A stretch of DNA of 64,000 bases from Thiomonas bhubaneswarensis (GCF_001418255.1 NZ_LIPV01000007.1:124001-188000), one strand, 5' to 3'; counted from the first letter of the stretch, positions 9,496 to 18,616 are shown. The notes: generated by a model from the sequence alone, not told the origin. Numbers and translations are program-made.

Positions 9496-10731
9496 ATGAA
9501 TTCCGAAATGCTCTATGCCCTGCGTGACGTAGCGGGCGTGCCGTCGCACCCCATCGTGTTCCTGGTGCTCGGCGTGCTGACCTTCGCGCTGCACATCGCT
9601 GCCGTCCACGTCATGCTGGGCGGCACCGCGCTGGTGCTGGCCAAAGCCTTCAGCCGCGACCCGATGCGCCGCCGTCTGGCGGCCGCCATGACCACCACAG
9701 CCAAGATCGCCGTTTCGGTGGCCGTGGTGCTGGGGGTGGCGCCGCTGCTGTTCGTGCAGGTGACTTACGACCCGTTCTGGTACACGTCCAACGTGCTGTC
9801 GGCCTGGTGGGTGGTCGGCTTCATCCTGCTGCTCATCGCAGGCTATATGGCGCTGTATTTCTTTTATAGCCGCAATCATCACCTGGACGATCCGCAGCAC
9901 GCCGTGCGTTCGGGCTGGAGCCTGGTGGCGGCGCTGGCGCTGTTTCTCGTGGTGGGCTTCATCATGCATGTGCTGACCCAGCAGATGCTCAGCCCCGAGA
10001 AGTGGATGGAGTGGTATGCCCCAGGCGGGGTGATCGACCCACGCGGCCACAGCCTGCACGACTACAACCTCTGGCGCTTCGGCTTTTTCATCGCCCTGAC
10101 CGCCCCCGTCACCGGCGCCTGGCTGTTCGCCTATCGCCGCTACCTGCATGCGGGCCATAAGGCCGACGCCCCCTACCTCCAATGGGTCGGGCGCCTGGCC
10201 AGCCGCATGCTCAACGTCGGTGGTGTGGTCGCCCTGGTGTTCCTCGGCGGCTGGATGGCCACCCTGCCCGCCAACATCGCCGGTTTTGCCACCTCGCCCA
10301 TCGTGCTTCTCAGCGTGGCGCTGCTGTTGCTGACCGTGGCGCTGCCCACGCTGCTGGGGCAGCGCACGCTGAACTCCTCCTTGGGTTACGCGCCCTTCGC
10401 CCTGGGCGCCGTGGCGCTGATCGCCGTGGCGGCGCTGCGTGAAGTGCTGCGCTACGACGTGCTGCGCGGGGTGCACGGCTACGACGTGTTCACCTACCCG
10501 GTCCACATGGACTGGTACAGCAACGTGCTGTTCTTCGCCACCTTCGCCCTCATCGGCGGCAGCACCCTGGCCTATTTCCTTGCCGTCGCGTGGAAGGTCG
10601 GGCACACGCCCAAGGGCCAGATTTACACGCCCTCCCCCGCCATCGACCGCATCGGCACCGCGTCGATGTGGCTGATCGGGCTGTGGATCGTGCAGTTCTT
10701 CGTCGTCGGTTTCATCGTCTGGGCGCGCTAA
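9496..10731 (+). CDS. Second bd-like polytopic membrane subunit (no haem c)
   Basis: This 411-residue protein has about nine hydrophobic spans. His residues sit at span borders (FALHIAAVHVMLGG near residue 33; HHLDDPQH near 130; FIMHVLTQQM near 155). The layout of the first four spans mirrors the preceding protein, suggesting that the two are distant paralogues forming a heteromeric core. No CxxCH motif is present. It starts 1 base after the upstream stop, so translation is likely coupled. I do not recognise a characterised family, and the His positions only suggest haem b. Confidence 0.6.
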   Translation: MNSEMLYALRDVAGVPSHPIVFLVLGVLTFALHIAAVHVMLGGTALVLAKAFSRDPMRRRLAAAMTTTAKIAVSVAVVLGVAPLLFVQVTYDPFWYTSNVLSAWWVVGFILLLIAGYMALYFFYSRNHHLDDPQHAVRSGWSLVAALALFLVVGFIMHVLTQQMLSPEKWMEWYAPGGVIDPRGHSLHDYNLWRFGFFIALTAPVTGAWLFAYRRYLHAGHKADAPYLQWVGRLASRMLNVGGVVALVFLGGWMATLPANIAGFATSPIVLLSVALLLLTVALPTLLGQRTLNSSLGYAPFALGAVALIAVAALREVLRYDVLRGVHGYDVFTYPVHMDWYSNVLFFATFALIGGSTLAYFLAVAWKVGHTPKGQIYTPSPAIDRIGTASMWLIGLWIVQFFVVGFIVWAR

Positions 10732-10740
10732 GGATTTCGT

Positions 10741-11133
10741 ATGCGACTTCAACATCTCACCCTCGCCCTGATCGGCCTCGTGTTCGCCATCGGCCTGCTG
10801 GGGGCCAGCGGTCCCGTGTTTGCCAGTCCCGCAGCGGCCAAGCCCGTGGTGGCCTCCACCACCCCGGCGCCGTTGCCTCCCGGGCCGAAAGCCCCGCCCA
10901 GCGGCGGCGCCATGGCGCAGACCTGCGCCGGCTGCCACGGCACCGAAGGCCGCCTGAAGGCCGCCGCCTTCATGCCCCTGGCCGGCATGCCCCGCGCACA
11001 GTTCGTGCAGGCCATGCGCGACTTCCGTAGCGGAAAGCGCCCATCCACCCTCATGGGCCATGTCGCCCAGGGCTTCAGTGATGGCGAAATCGACGCCATG
11101 GCGGGCTACTTCGCCAACGTCAAACCCGAATGA
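10741..11133 (+). CDS. Periplasmic monohaem cytochrome c (FccA/c4-like)
   Basis: This 130-residue protein has a Sec signal peptide (hydrophobic residues 5-28, cleavage near VFAS), a Pro/Ala-rich linker and one CAGCHG haem c site near residue 62. The pattern after it (FMPLAGMPRAQFVQAMRDF, then FSDGEIDAMAGYFANV) is typical of the cytochrome subunit of flavocytochrome c sulfide dehydrogenase. It directly precedes the FccB flavoprotein gene and is probably its electron acceptor. Confidence 0.85.
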   Translation: MRLQHLTLALIGLVFAIGLLGASGPVFASPAAAKPVVASTTPAPLPPGPKAPPSGGAMAQTCAGCHGTEGRLKAAAFMPLAGMPRAQFVQAMRDFRSGKRPSTLMGHVAQGFSDGEIDAMAGYFANVKPE

Positions 11134-11143
11134 GGAGCGACTC

Positions 11144-12481
11144 ATGAACACACGTCGTCAATTCCTTCTCGCCGGTGCCGCGTCCCTCGGTCTGGCGGCT
11201 TTTCCTGCCATCGTCCGCGCAGGGCAGGCCTCGGCCCGCATCGTCATCGTCGGCGGCGGCGTAGGCGGTGCCACCGCAGCCAAGTATCTGAAGCTGGCCG
11301 ACCCCACGCTGCAGGTCACGGTGATCGAAAAGAACCCGGTCTACATCCGGCCTTACGGTTCGAGCGAAGTGCTCAACCAGCACACCACCATGCAGGCGCT
11401 AGAGGTGAGCTACGACGCGCTGCGCCAGAAGCACGGTGTGGCCTTCGTGTTCGATGCCGCGCGCAGCCTCGACCCGGTGGCCAAGACCGTGACCACCGCA
11501 GGCGGCAAAGTGCTGGCCTACGACAAGCTCATCGTCTCGCCCGGCATCAAGCTGCGCTACGACAGTCTGCCCGGTTACAGCGAGCAAGTGGCCGAAACCC
11601 AGGTGCCCAGCGGCTGGATTGCCGGGGCACAGACCGCCCTGCTGGCCAAGCAGTTGCAGAGCATGCGCGACGGCGGCACCTTCGTGATCGCGGCGCCGCC
11701 TAACCCCTACCGCTGCCCGCCCGGCCCTTACGAGCGCGCCGCCTTGATGACCGAATGGTTCAGCCGCCACAACCCGCGCGCCAAGGTCATCATCGCCGAT
11801 CCGAAAGACAGCTTCGTCACCGACGAAACGGCCATGCTGGGGTGGAACCGTCTCTACGGCTTTCAGCCACCCGAGGAATACCGCGCCAAGATCAAGGCCG
11901 AGCTCAAGCCATCGACCAAGCCCTGCATGCTGGAGTGGGTTCAGGCCAAGGCCGGCGGCACACCGCAGCGCTTGGACGCCAAGACCATGACCCTGCACAC
12001 CGCGGACGGAGCAATCAAGGCCGACGTCATCAACATCATCCCCGCCATGGTGGCCGGGCAGGTGGCCTTCGACTTCGGACTCACCAACGATAGCGGCTTC
12101 TGCCCGGTGCATCGCACCACATTCGAGTCCACCCGGCACAAGGACGTGCACGTCATCGGCGACTCCAGCATTGCCGACGCCATGCCCAAGTCGGGCTTCT
12201 CGGCCAATACCCAGGCCAAATGGGTAGCGCGCGTCATCACCGACCAGCTCGCAGGCCGCAGCTCCGGCACACCGGTGTGGGAAAACACCTGCTATGCCCT
12301 GGCCGGTAAAAACTACGGGCTCTTCGTCGCCGACGTATTCAAGATCAAGGAAGACGGCAAGATCGGCCGCGTGAACAAGGCGCGCTATCTGCCCTTCGAC
12401 GCGACCCCGGCGCAAATCCGTCTATCAGCCGTCTATCAGCAAGCCTGGCTCCAAGCCTTCACCCAGGACATCTTCGCATGA
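11144..12481 (+). CDS. fccB: Flavocytochrome c sulfide dehydrogenase flavoprotein subunit (FccB/SoxF type)
   Basis: This 445-residue FAD protein oxidises sulfide to sulfur in the periplasm and passes electrons to cytochrome c. The N-terminus carries a twin-arginine signal (NTRRQFLLAG), so it is exported folded with its FAD. After it come the Rossmann motif VIVGGGVGGATAAKYL, the first redox cysteine in YRCPPGPYER (Cys191) and the second in GFCPVHRTTFES (Cys320); both cysteines of the reactive disulfide are present. The start at 11144 has a GAGGAG ribosome site. Its TGA overlaps the ATG of the dihaem cytochrome gene (ATGA). SoxF and FccB cannot be told apart here because no sox genes are in view. 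Confidence 0.92.
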   Translation: MNTRRQFLLAGAASLGLAAFPAIVRAGQASARIVIVGGGVGGATAAKYLKLADPTLQVTVIEKNPVYIRPYGSSEVLNQHTTMQALEVSYDALRQKHGVAFVFDAARSLDPVAKTVTTAGGKVLAYDKLIVSPGIKLRYDSLPGYSEQVAETQVPSGWIAGAQTALLAKQLQSMRDGGTFVIAAPPNPYRCPPGPYERAALMTEWFSRHNPRAKVIIADPKDSFVTDETAMLGWNRLYGFQPPEEYRAKIKAELKPSTKPCMLEWVQAKAGGTPQRLDAKTMTLHTADGAIKADVINIIPAMVAGQVAFDFGLTNDSGFCPVHRTTFESTRHKDVHVIGDSSIADAMPKSGFSANTQAKWVARVITDQLAGRSSGTPVWENTCYALAGKNYGLFVADVFKIKEDGKIGRVNKARYLPFDATPAQIRLSAVYQQAWLQAFTQDIFA

Positions 12482-13236
12482 AGCAAGCCGCCCTCCATAC
12501 CACACGCCATGCGCTGATCCTTGCCGCCGCGCTGGCCGCTTTCACCTTCGCGCAAGCCAGCGAAACCGCTGCGCCCTCGGTCAAACCCTGGACGCCCGTG
12601 ACCCTGCAGACCGCACTCAAGGACCTGCCCAAGGGCAACGCCGCCGCCGGTCAGAAGGTGCACGACAGCATGATGTGCGCCTCCTGCCACGGCGCCACAG
12701 GCAACGCCGCCACAATGAACTGGCCCAGCGTCGCCGGCCAACGCTTCGACTACACCGCCAAAATGCTGCTCGACTACCGCAGCGGCCTGCGCGATGAAGA
12801 CGAGCGCGCCGGGCTGATGACCAGCATCGCCCGCCTCATGACCCCGCAGCAGATCGCCGATGTCTCTGCCTACTACGCCAGCCTGCCCAAGCCCGTCGCA
12901 CCCCAGGCCCAGGCCGCGCTCGCCGCGCCTCTCACCGCCGCCGAGCGCAAGCGGGTGGAACAGATCGTGCGCAAGGGCGACAGCAGCCGCCTGATCACAG
13001 CCTGCGCTTCATGCCACGGCCTGCACGGCGAAGGCAAGGGCACCACCCCGGCGATTGCCGGTCAGACCACCGATTACTTCATCCGCACCATGCGGCTGTA
13101 TCACGGTGGCGAGCGCCACAACGATGTCTACAAGGGTATGAGGCAGTTCAGCCAGCGCCTGAGCGAAGCCGATACCCTGCTCATCGCGCGCTACTACGCC
13201 AGCCTGGGCCAGCCACGCATCGCCCAGGCTGACTGA
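12478..13236 (+). CDS. Periplasmic dihaem cytochrome c (FccA/c4 type)
   Basis: This 252-residue protein has a Sec signal peptide ending near AQASE and two CASCHG haem sites about 115 residues apart, giving two cytochrome c lobes as in cytochrome c4 and the dihaem FccA subunit. Each lobe has a later Met-containing stretch (LMTSIARLM; KGMRQFSQ) for axial ligation. Overlap with the fccB stop makes it the natural FccB partner. Having both a mono- and a dihaem cytochrome in one operon suggests a relay from FccB towards the bd-like membrane subunits. Confidence 0.85.
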   Translation: MKQAALHTTRHALILAAALAAFTFAQASETAAPSVKPWTPVTLQTALKDLPKGNAAAGQKVHDSMMCASCHGATGNAATMNWPSVAGQRFDYTAKMLLDYRSGLRDEDERAGLMTSIARLMTPQQIADVSAYYASLPKPVAPQAQAALAAPLTAAERKRVEQIVRKGDSSRLITACASCHGLHGEGKGTTPAIAGQTTDYFIRTMRLYHGGERHNDVYKGMRQFSQRLSEADTLLIARYYASLGQPRIAQAD

Positions 13237-13260
13237 GTAGGGCAGTCATCAGGGCGCAGG

Positions 13261-14250
13261 CTACTCGGCGAGAGCAGCCGCGCGCGCTTTAGCGATCTCG
13301 ACCGCTGTGGAGCGATAGATCTCGGGATGCGGTTTGCCCAGTCGCAAGGCCACGTCGATCGCGCCCTGCGCCGCTTTCCAATCCCCGGCGGCCAGCAAAG
13401 CCTGGGCGAGGTTGTTCATCGGGTCGCCATTGTCCGGCTGTATCCGTGCAGCCTGCGCAAAATGGATGGCGGCTCGGGCGTAATCCTTGCGTGCATAGGC
13501 CAGATTGCCCAGTCCCATCATCGCGATCCACGACTGAGGCCATTGCTTGAGCGCCGCCGTGTACGCGGCATGTGCAGACTCGGGGGCCACACCTTCGAGC
13601 GGCGCCACCGCATGCAGGTACTCGCGCTCGGAGACATCCGGTGGAAACTTCCCGGGCACGAGCGCGACAAAAGCCCAGCGCCCTCCGGCGGCCCAGGAGC
13701 GATCGAACTGTTCAATCGAAAGTTGCAGATCGCTCGCCGTGCTGGAACGCAGGGTCACGCGATCACCCTGGAGGTCGTAACCCACCAGCACCGCGTAATG
13801 CCAATCCCGTGGCCCCAGGCCCACTTTCTGCAGCACCACGACAGGAAAACCCGCGGCGACCTGGGCAAACAGCAAGCCGAGCTGCGGCGGCAGCACCACG
13901 GCAACGCGCCCTGCCCGACGCGAGGCGCCCAGCAGATCGAACTGCAGACTGCCCTCGAGCCCCGGAGTGAACACCTGGGGGAGCAGTTGTTGCGGCGAAG
14001 TCTGCACCCCGCTGAAGACCAGGACGGAGGCCAGCGAAGCCGGGCCGCAATAATGGCTGTCGTCCGGGAAAAATGGCACGTCGGCAACATGCGCCCTTGC
14101 GGGCAAGTCGTGGGGCGCGTTCAGCAGCCGCCCGTTCTGGAACTGCGGGGGCGAGGTCGAGAAAACGCCCGGAGGAAGCGCAGCGCAGCCTCCCAGACCC
14201 AGGCTCAACACCATAGCCAGACGGCTCGCACCGCGCCAGCGAAACACCAT
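13261..14250 (-). CDS. PA2778-type lipoprotein: C39-like cysteine peptidase domain plus TPR
   Basis: This 329-residue protein has a lipobox ending LGLGGC (Cys22), then a peptidase C39-like domain with the catalytic Cys in DSHYCGPAS (Cys68) and His in DWHYAVLVGYD, and then two or three TPR-like helices in the last 110 residues (MGLGNLAYARKDYARAAIHF, then NLAQALLAAGD). This matches the PA2778 family. It is followed on the same strand by a PA2779-like gene, the usual pairing. The biological role is not established. It is convergent with the cytochrome operon. A GTG one codon upstream is an alternative start. Confidence 0.8.
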   Translation of the reverse strand: MVFRWRGASRLAMVLSLGLGGCAALPPGVFSTSPPQFQNGRLLNAPHDLPARAHVADVPFFPDDSHYCGPASLASVLVFSGVQTSPQQLLPQVFTPGLEGSLQFDLLGASRRAGRVAVVLPPQLGLLFAQVAAGFPVVVLQKVGLGPRDWHYAVLVGYDLQGDRVTLRSSTASDLQLSIEQFDRSWAAGGRWAFVALVPGKFPPDVSEREYLHAVAPLEGVAPESAHAAYTAALKQWPQSWIAMMGLGNLAYARKDYARAAIHFAQAARIQPDNGDPMNNLAQALLAAGDWKAAQGAIDVALRLGKPHPEIYRSTAVEIAKARAAALAE

Positions 14251-14347
14251 CACAAAGCCCCACCCAGACGAACGAGCAAAGGGTACCGACGCATGGCGGC
14301 ACTGCCCAGGCCAAGCCCGGCCGATCGCCGCCCAAGCCAGGCTTTGC

Positions 14348-14725
14348 TCAAAGCGCCAGAACGACCAGAATCGCCACCAGGAGAATGATCACCATCTCCT
14401 GAAAGCCCAGCGCACCCGCTGCCGGCATGCTGTTGATCTGGCCGGCCAACTGCGCGACCTCGGCGTTGCTCAACGCGGCCAGACGCTGCTGCGTGACTTC
14501 CTGGCTCAAGCCCATCTGCTCGAGTTTGGCCTGCACGTCGGCGCGTGCCATGAAGCTGTCAAGCGTCTGTCGATCCTGCGCCAGGGTTGCAGCGCTGGCG
14601 CTCTGCTGCGATTGGGTAAGTTGCTGCGTTCCGATCAGTTCGGCACGCGCCGCAGGAGCCGATGCCATCAGCCCGAGGCCCAGGGTCACTGCCCAGAATT
14701 GACGGGAAATGCGCGAAGGATTCAT
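14348..14725 (-). CDS. PA2779-family small exported membrane protein
   Basis: This 125-residue protein has an N-terminal signal sequence (residues 8-28, ending ARAE), a Gln/Ala-rich helical middle (about residues 35-95) and a strongly hydrophobic C-terminal span (VIILLVAILVVLAL). This is the PA2779 family layout, and it is found next to PA2778-type peptidases. It is upstream of the C39-like gene on the same strand with a gap of about 100 bases. ATG 14725 has AAAGGG at correct spacing; a TTG two codons earlier is less likely. Function unknown. Confidence 0.8.
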   Translation of the reverse strand: MNPSRISRQFWAVTLGLGLMASAPAARAELIGTQQLTQSQQSASAATLAQDRQTLDSFMARADVQAKLEQMGLSQEVTQQRLAALSNAEVAQLAGQINSMPAAGALGFQEMVIILLVAILVVLAL

Positions 14726-14815
14726 GTCCAAGCCCTTTCAAGTCGAAGAAAGACCAAGCCGTGAACGGCCCTGACAGCCTTTTGGCTCGGTCGTAGTGAT
14801 GGTACGCGATCCGTC

Positions 14816-15622
14816 TCAACCGCCCAGCGCGATCAGCACGCCCACCACCACCAGAAACGCAGCGAACACCCGCTTGAGCGAAGCCCCCGAGATGCGGTGC
14901 GCCACCCGCACGCCGTAAGGTGCCAACGCCATGGAGGCCACTGCCGTGGCCGCCGCTGCTGGCAAGAATACATAGCCCAGTGCGCCCGCGGGAAGCGGAT
15001 GCACTGGCGCATGGACGGAAAGCATGTAGCTGAGCGCGCTGGAAATGGCGATGGCCAGACCGCACACGGTGCTCGTTGCCACCGCCTTCACAGGCTTGAC
15101 GCCTAATGCCACCAGCAGCGGCACCGTCATCGACCCGCCACCTATCCCCACGATCGACGAGACCGCGCCGATACCAGCCCCCGCAGGCAGCAGCCAGGGT
15201 GAGCGCGGCACATGCTCCTGCCCCTCTGCCACCTTGCGGCTTTTCCCCAAGGCCATCTGCACGGCCATCAAGGCGCAAAACCCCGCGATCACATAGCGCA
15301 GCGCCTGCCCGCTGAGCATCTGCGCCAGATGCGCGCCCAGAAAGCCGCCGACCACCATGCCTGGCGCAAGCCAGGCCCAACTCGGCCACATCACCCCGCC
15401 CCGGCGGATATGCGCGGTGGCCGAGGAGATGAAAGTGAGCACGATGCTCGCCATCGACGTGGCGACCGCCACATGGATCACTTCGTCCTTCGGAATGCCC
15501 AGCGCCGGCAGCGCAAAGCTCAGCGCCGCCACCAGCAAAAGCCCGCCGCCGATCCCCAGCAACCCGCCGAGGAAGCCCGCCGAAGCTCCGGCCACCAGAA
15601 AAATCAAAAGGGAAAACAGCAT
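14816..15622 (-). CDS. TauE/SafE-family sulfite/sulfonate exporter-like permease
   Basis: This 268-residue protein has about eight membrane spans and the family's repeated glycine motif (AGFLGGLLGIGGGLLLV at residues 15-31 and SSIVGIGGGSMTVPLL in the second half). TauE/SafE proteins export sulfite, sulfoacetate or related anions. The position among sulfide oxidation genes supports sulfite or another sulfur oxyanion as substrate, but that is inference. The start at 15622 fits the first span; a longer frame upstream is not hydrophobic. Confidence 0.85.
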   Translation of the reverse strand: MLFSLLIFLVAGASAGFLGGLLGIGGGLLLVAALSFALPALGIPKDEVIHVAVATSMASIVLTFISSATAHIRRGGVMWPSWAWLAPGMVVGGFLGAHLAQMLSGQALRYVIAGFCALMAVQMALGKSRKVAEGQEHVPRSPWLLPAGAGIGAVSSIVGIGGGSMTVPLLVALGVKPVKAVATSTVCGLAIAISSALSYMLSVHAPVHPLPAGALGYVFLPAAAATAVASMALAPYGVRVAHRISGASLKRVFAAFLVVVGVLIALGG

Positions 15623-15711
15623 CGTCGTCTCTCTGCGCACGTCATGGCGCGTCACATCAGCAAGTCCACAGCCTAACCTCGCCGCCACGCCATTGCGCAG
15701 TCTGGGGGGAC

Positions 15712-15744
15712 GAAAAAAAACCCGCAGTCCTGATCGACTGCGGG
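15712..15744 (-). terminator. Intrinsic terminator of the sulfide:quinone reductase gene
   Basis: A nine-pair stem (cccgcagtc 15721-15729 with gactgcggg 15736-15744) is followed on the minus strand by eight T (15713-15720). It lies 24 bases after the stop of the gene at 15768-17057. Confidence 0.9.
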
Positions 15745-15767
15745 CTGTACTCAACACAGCGGACGGA

Positions 15768-17057
15768 TCAGTCCTTGCGTTCGGGGTGAAGCAGGCGCTC
15801 CATACCGATGAGCTTCATCATGTATTTTTCGTAGATCGGCTCGGAATTGCCCTTCTTCATCTTGCGGATGAAGTATTTCTCGAACGCAATCTTCGCCAGA
15901 TGCACCCACTTGCCTTCGCCGAACCAGTTGACGTTGCGCGGCGGAATCTGCGGAATGGCGACGAAGGCCGCACCCGTGTTGCCGAAGTCGGCCAGGCAGA
16001 TGGCCTGCCAGGAGCCGCGGTGCGTGGGTTGCTTGCCCGCGAGTTCTTCCTCGATGTTGTGCACGATGGCGGTGACCATCGACTCGATCATGTAGCCGGT
16101 CTTGGGCACGCCGCAGGGCACCGGGGTGGGGCCGGTGGGCGGAATGGCGATGCACACGCCGGCCGAGTAGATGTTCTTGTACTTCGGGCTGCGCTGGTTC
16201 TGGTCGACGATGACGAAGCCGCGCGGATTGCACAGACCTTCCACCGCCGCCACCGCGTCCACGCCCTTGAAGGCGGGGAGCATCATCGAGTGCTTGAACG
16301 GCAGTTCGTGCTGCTTGACTACGTTGCCCTGCATGTCCAGCTCATCGACGAACATCTTGCCGTCTTCGACCTTGGTGGTCTTGGCATTGGTGATCCAGCG
16401 GATGTCGTGGCTGCGGAACGCGCTTTCCATGATGCCCTTGGAGTCGCCCACGCCATCGAGCCCGAGGTGGCCGATGTAAGGCTCGGAGGTCACATAGGTG
16501 ATGGGCACCTTGTTGCGGATCTTCTTCTTGCGCAGCGCGGTGTCGAGCACCATGGTGTACTCGTAGGCTGGGCCGAAGCAGCTCGCACCGGGCATCGCAC
16601 CGATGATCACCGGGCCAGGGTTGGCCACCAGCTTTTCATAGTCGGCGTAGCACTTCTCGGCGTGGTCGATGCTGCAGATTGACTGGGTGTACCCCCCGTG
16701 TGGCCCAGCGCCCGGCACTTCCTCAAAGGAGAGTTTGGGGCCCGTCGTGATGACCAGGTAGTCGTAGTTGACCTTGGCGCCGTCCTGCAATGTCAGCGTA
16801 TTGCTCTCGGGCTCGATCTTGGTCACCGCCTTGGGAATGAAATCGATGCCCTTGCGCTCGAGATAGGGCTTGATGGCGAAGATCACCTCGTCGCGGCTGC
16901 GCCAGCCCACGGCCACCCACGGATTGGAAGGAACAAACTGGAAATAATCCACGGTGTTGATCACCGTGACCTTGTGGGCTTTGCCGAGCGCTTCGCGCAA
17001 CTCGTAGGCGGCCGGCATGCCGCCGATGCCAGCGCCCATAACAACGATATGTGCCAT
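15768..17057 (-). CDS. sqr: Sulfide:quinone oxidoreductase, type I
   Basis: This 429-residue membrane-associated FAD protein oxidises sulfide to polysulfide or sulfur and reduces quinone. It starts MAHIVVMGAGIGGMPAAYEL (FAD-binding). The three catalytic cysteines expected for type I SQR are present: Cys128 (QSICSIDH), Cys160 (GASCFGPAYEY) and Cys354 (QAICLADFG). The first two fall at the same numbers as in the Acidithiobacillus ferrooxidans enzyme as I recall it, and the FEKYFIRKMKKG amphipathic membrane segment is conserved. An AGGAGACC ribosome site supports the start at 17057. The gene is monocistronic with its own terminator. Together with fccB it gives two sulfide oxidation routes, one to quinone and one to cytochrome c. 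Confidence 0.95.
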   Translation of the reverse strand: MAHIVVMGAGIGGMPAAYELREALGKAHKVTVINTVDYFQFVPSNPWVAVGWRSRDEVIFAIKPYLERKGIDFIPKAVTKIEPESNTLTLQDGAKVNYDYLVITTGPKLSFEEVPGAGPHGGYTQSICSIDHAEKCYADYEKLVANPGPVIIGAMPGASCFGPAYEYTMVLDTALRKKKIRNKVPITYVTSEPYIGHLGLDGVGDSKGIMESAFRSHDIRWITNAKTTKVEDGKMFVDELDMQGNVVKQHELPFKHSMMLPAFKGVDAVAAVEGLCNPRGFVIVDQNQRSPKYKNIYSAGVCIAIPPTGPTPVPCGVPKTGYMIESMVTAIVHNIEEELAGKQPTHRGSWQAICLADFGNTGAAFVAIPQIPPRNVNWFGEGKWVHLAKIAFEKYFIRKMKKGNSEPIYEKYMMKLIGMERLLHPERKD

Positions 17058-17482
17058 ACCCTGGTCTCCTGTGTGCAAATCTAAGCAATGCCCGAATGCG
17101 CTCGGGCGGCGTTCTCAAAGGCTGAGGGCCGAAGCCTGTCTTCCAGATCTCGGCCGAACACCCCCAAAACCCCTGTGACTCGCAATCCGCCCCCTTCGAC
17201 GACCGGGATCGCCGATTTCCGCATGATTACGCCCACGAATTCAAGCATATCTATACCGCCCTACACTTTCCGGGGATTCCAGAGAGCCGACCGGAATTCC
17301 TTGATTAAACGCAAATTTCAAATTCATGCATCGGTGTTAGTCCTAGTCTGGTTAAACCCTAATACTCCCGGAAGCATTGCGTAATCCTTTCTATACTTGA
17401 TTTGAGACAAGCCTGATCATCCGATCGGGCAAGCGGATGTCCCGTCAGAGGCCGCCGCACTTCACCTGGAGGATGCCTACCC
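17058..17482. other. Divergent regulatory region between sqr and the YeeE-type transporter
   Basis: This 425-base region has no supported gene. Base composition drops in 17240-17400, where a -10-like TATACT (17392-17397) precedes the transporter, but without a convincing -35. A ribosome site (tggagg) precedes 17483. It must carry promoters for both directions; I could not assign operators. Confidence 0.5.
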
Positions 17483-17992
17483 ATGCGCAATACCCCTCGT
17501 CCACTCTGGAACCCGTATGTGGCCGGAGTGCTGCTCGGATTGGGCCTTCTGGCCACCTTTCTCGTCACCGGCAACGGCTACGGCGTGACCGGCGCCACCA
17601 CGCTGGCGACGGCGGCCGTGGCTGGCAAGGTCGACCCCAACACGGTCGCCGCCCACACCTACCTGCACAACCTGTTCGAAGTCGGCCTCGACCGCTGGAT
17701 CGTCTGGGAAGTCGTCGGCCTGGCCATCGGCGCGCTGATCGGCAGCGTGCTGGCAGGCCGCTTCAAGTTTCAAGTTGACGGTCCCACCCAGGCTGGCCGT
17801 AGCCTGCGACTGGTGCTCGCCGTGATCGGGGGCATCGCCGCCGGTTTCGGTGCCCGCCTGGCACTGGGTTGCACCAGCGGCATGGGCCTGTCCGGCTCGG
17901 CCACGCTGGCAGCTGCCGGTTTTCTGTTCCTCATCGGCTTTTTCATCGCTGGCATCGTCTTCGGCCAACTGACGAAAGGACTCTGGAAATGA
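17483..17992 (+). CDS. YeeE/YedE (DUF395) transporter, first half
   Basis: This 169-residue membrane protein has about four spans and the family motif LGCTSGMGLSGSATL (Cys near residue 132). YeeE/YedE proteins import sulfur compounds; TsuA takes up thiosulfate using conserved cysteines. Here, as in PmpA/PmpB-type loci, the transporter is split into two short proteins whose genes overlap by four bases (ATGA at 17989-17992), so an obligate heterodimer is likely. The next genes (NPCAP protein, rhodanese) support a role in thiosulfate or sulfane-sulfur transfer. Confidence 0.85.
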   Translation: MRNTPRPLWNPYVAGVLLGLGLLATFLVTGNGYGVTGATTLATAAVAGKVDPNTVAAHTYLHNLFEVGLDRWIVWEVVGLAIGALIGSVLAGRFKFQVDGPTQAGRSLRLVLAVIGGIAAGFGARLALGCTSGMGLSGSATLAAAGFLFLIGFFIAGIVFGQLTKGLWK

Positions 17993-18591
17993 GCTTCCCT
18001 CTTGGATACACCGGCCCGGTATCGGGCATCATTCTTGGCCTGATCTTCGGCTACGTCCTTGAAAACGCCGGCTTCGGCAGTGGCTGCAAGCTCACCGCCC
18101 AGCTTCGGTTCAAGGACTGGGCCGTGTTCAAGGTCATGTTCACCGCCATTCTGGTGTCCGCCGGTGGCCTCTACCTGCTTCAGGGTCTGGGCGTCATTCA
18201 GGTCAGCGACATGTTCGTGCCCTCGGTCTTCATCTGGGGCAGCTCGCTCGGCGGCGTGCTGATCGGTGTGGGCATGGCCGTCGGCGGCTATTGCCCCGGA
18301 ACCTCGATCGTGGCCCTGTTCTCGGGCAAGCTCGACGGTCTGGTCTTCCTGCTGGGCATCGCCATCGGCACCCTGGGCTTCAATTCGGTGTTCAGTTCAA
18401 TCGAAAGCTGGGCCTGGAAGCAGGTCGGACCGGACGGCCTCACCCTGCCGCAACTGCTGCACCTGCCGGCCTGGGCCGTATGGGGCCTGCTGTTCGCCGT
18501 GCTGGTCATCGTGGGCTATCTCACCCGCACAGGCATGTCCACGCGCAAGGCGGGCAAGGCATCTGGCTCATTTGCCGCACAAAACGGTTAA
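17989..18591 (+). CDS. YeeE/YedE (DUF395) transporter, second half
   Basis: This 200-residue protein has five or six spans. It carries two family cysteine motifs, GFGSGCKLTAQL (Cys near 31) and GGYCPGTSIVALF (Cys near 100). With the GCTSG cysteine of the partner, the pair has the set of cysteines expected along the substrate path of a TsuA-like thiosulfate importer. The start codon lies inside the stop of the first half. Confidence 0.85.
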   Translation: MSFPLGYTGPVSGIILGLIFGYVLENAGFGSGCKLTAQLRFKDWAVFKVMFTAILVSAGGLYLLQGLGVIQVSDMFVPSVFIWGSSLGGVLIGVGMAVGGYCPGTSIVALFSGKLDGLVFLLGIAIGTLGFNSVFSSIESWAWKQVGPDGLTLPQLLHLPAWAVWGLLFAVLVIVGYLTRTGMSTRKAGKASGSFAAQNG

Positions 18592-18616
18592 ATTGACCCG
18601 CGTTGTCAGCGGCAAA

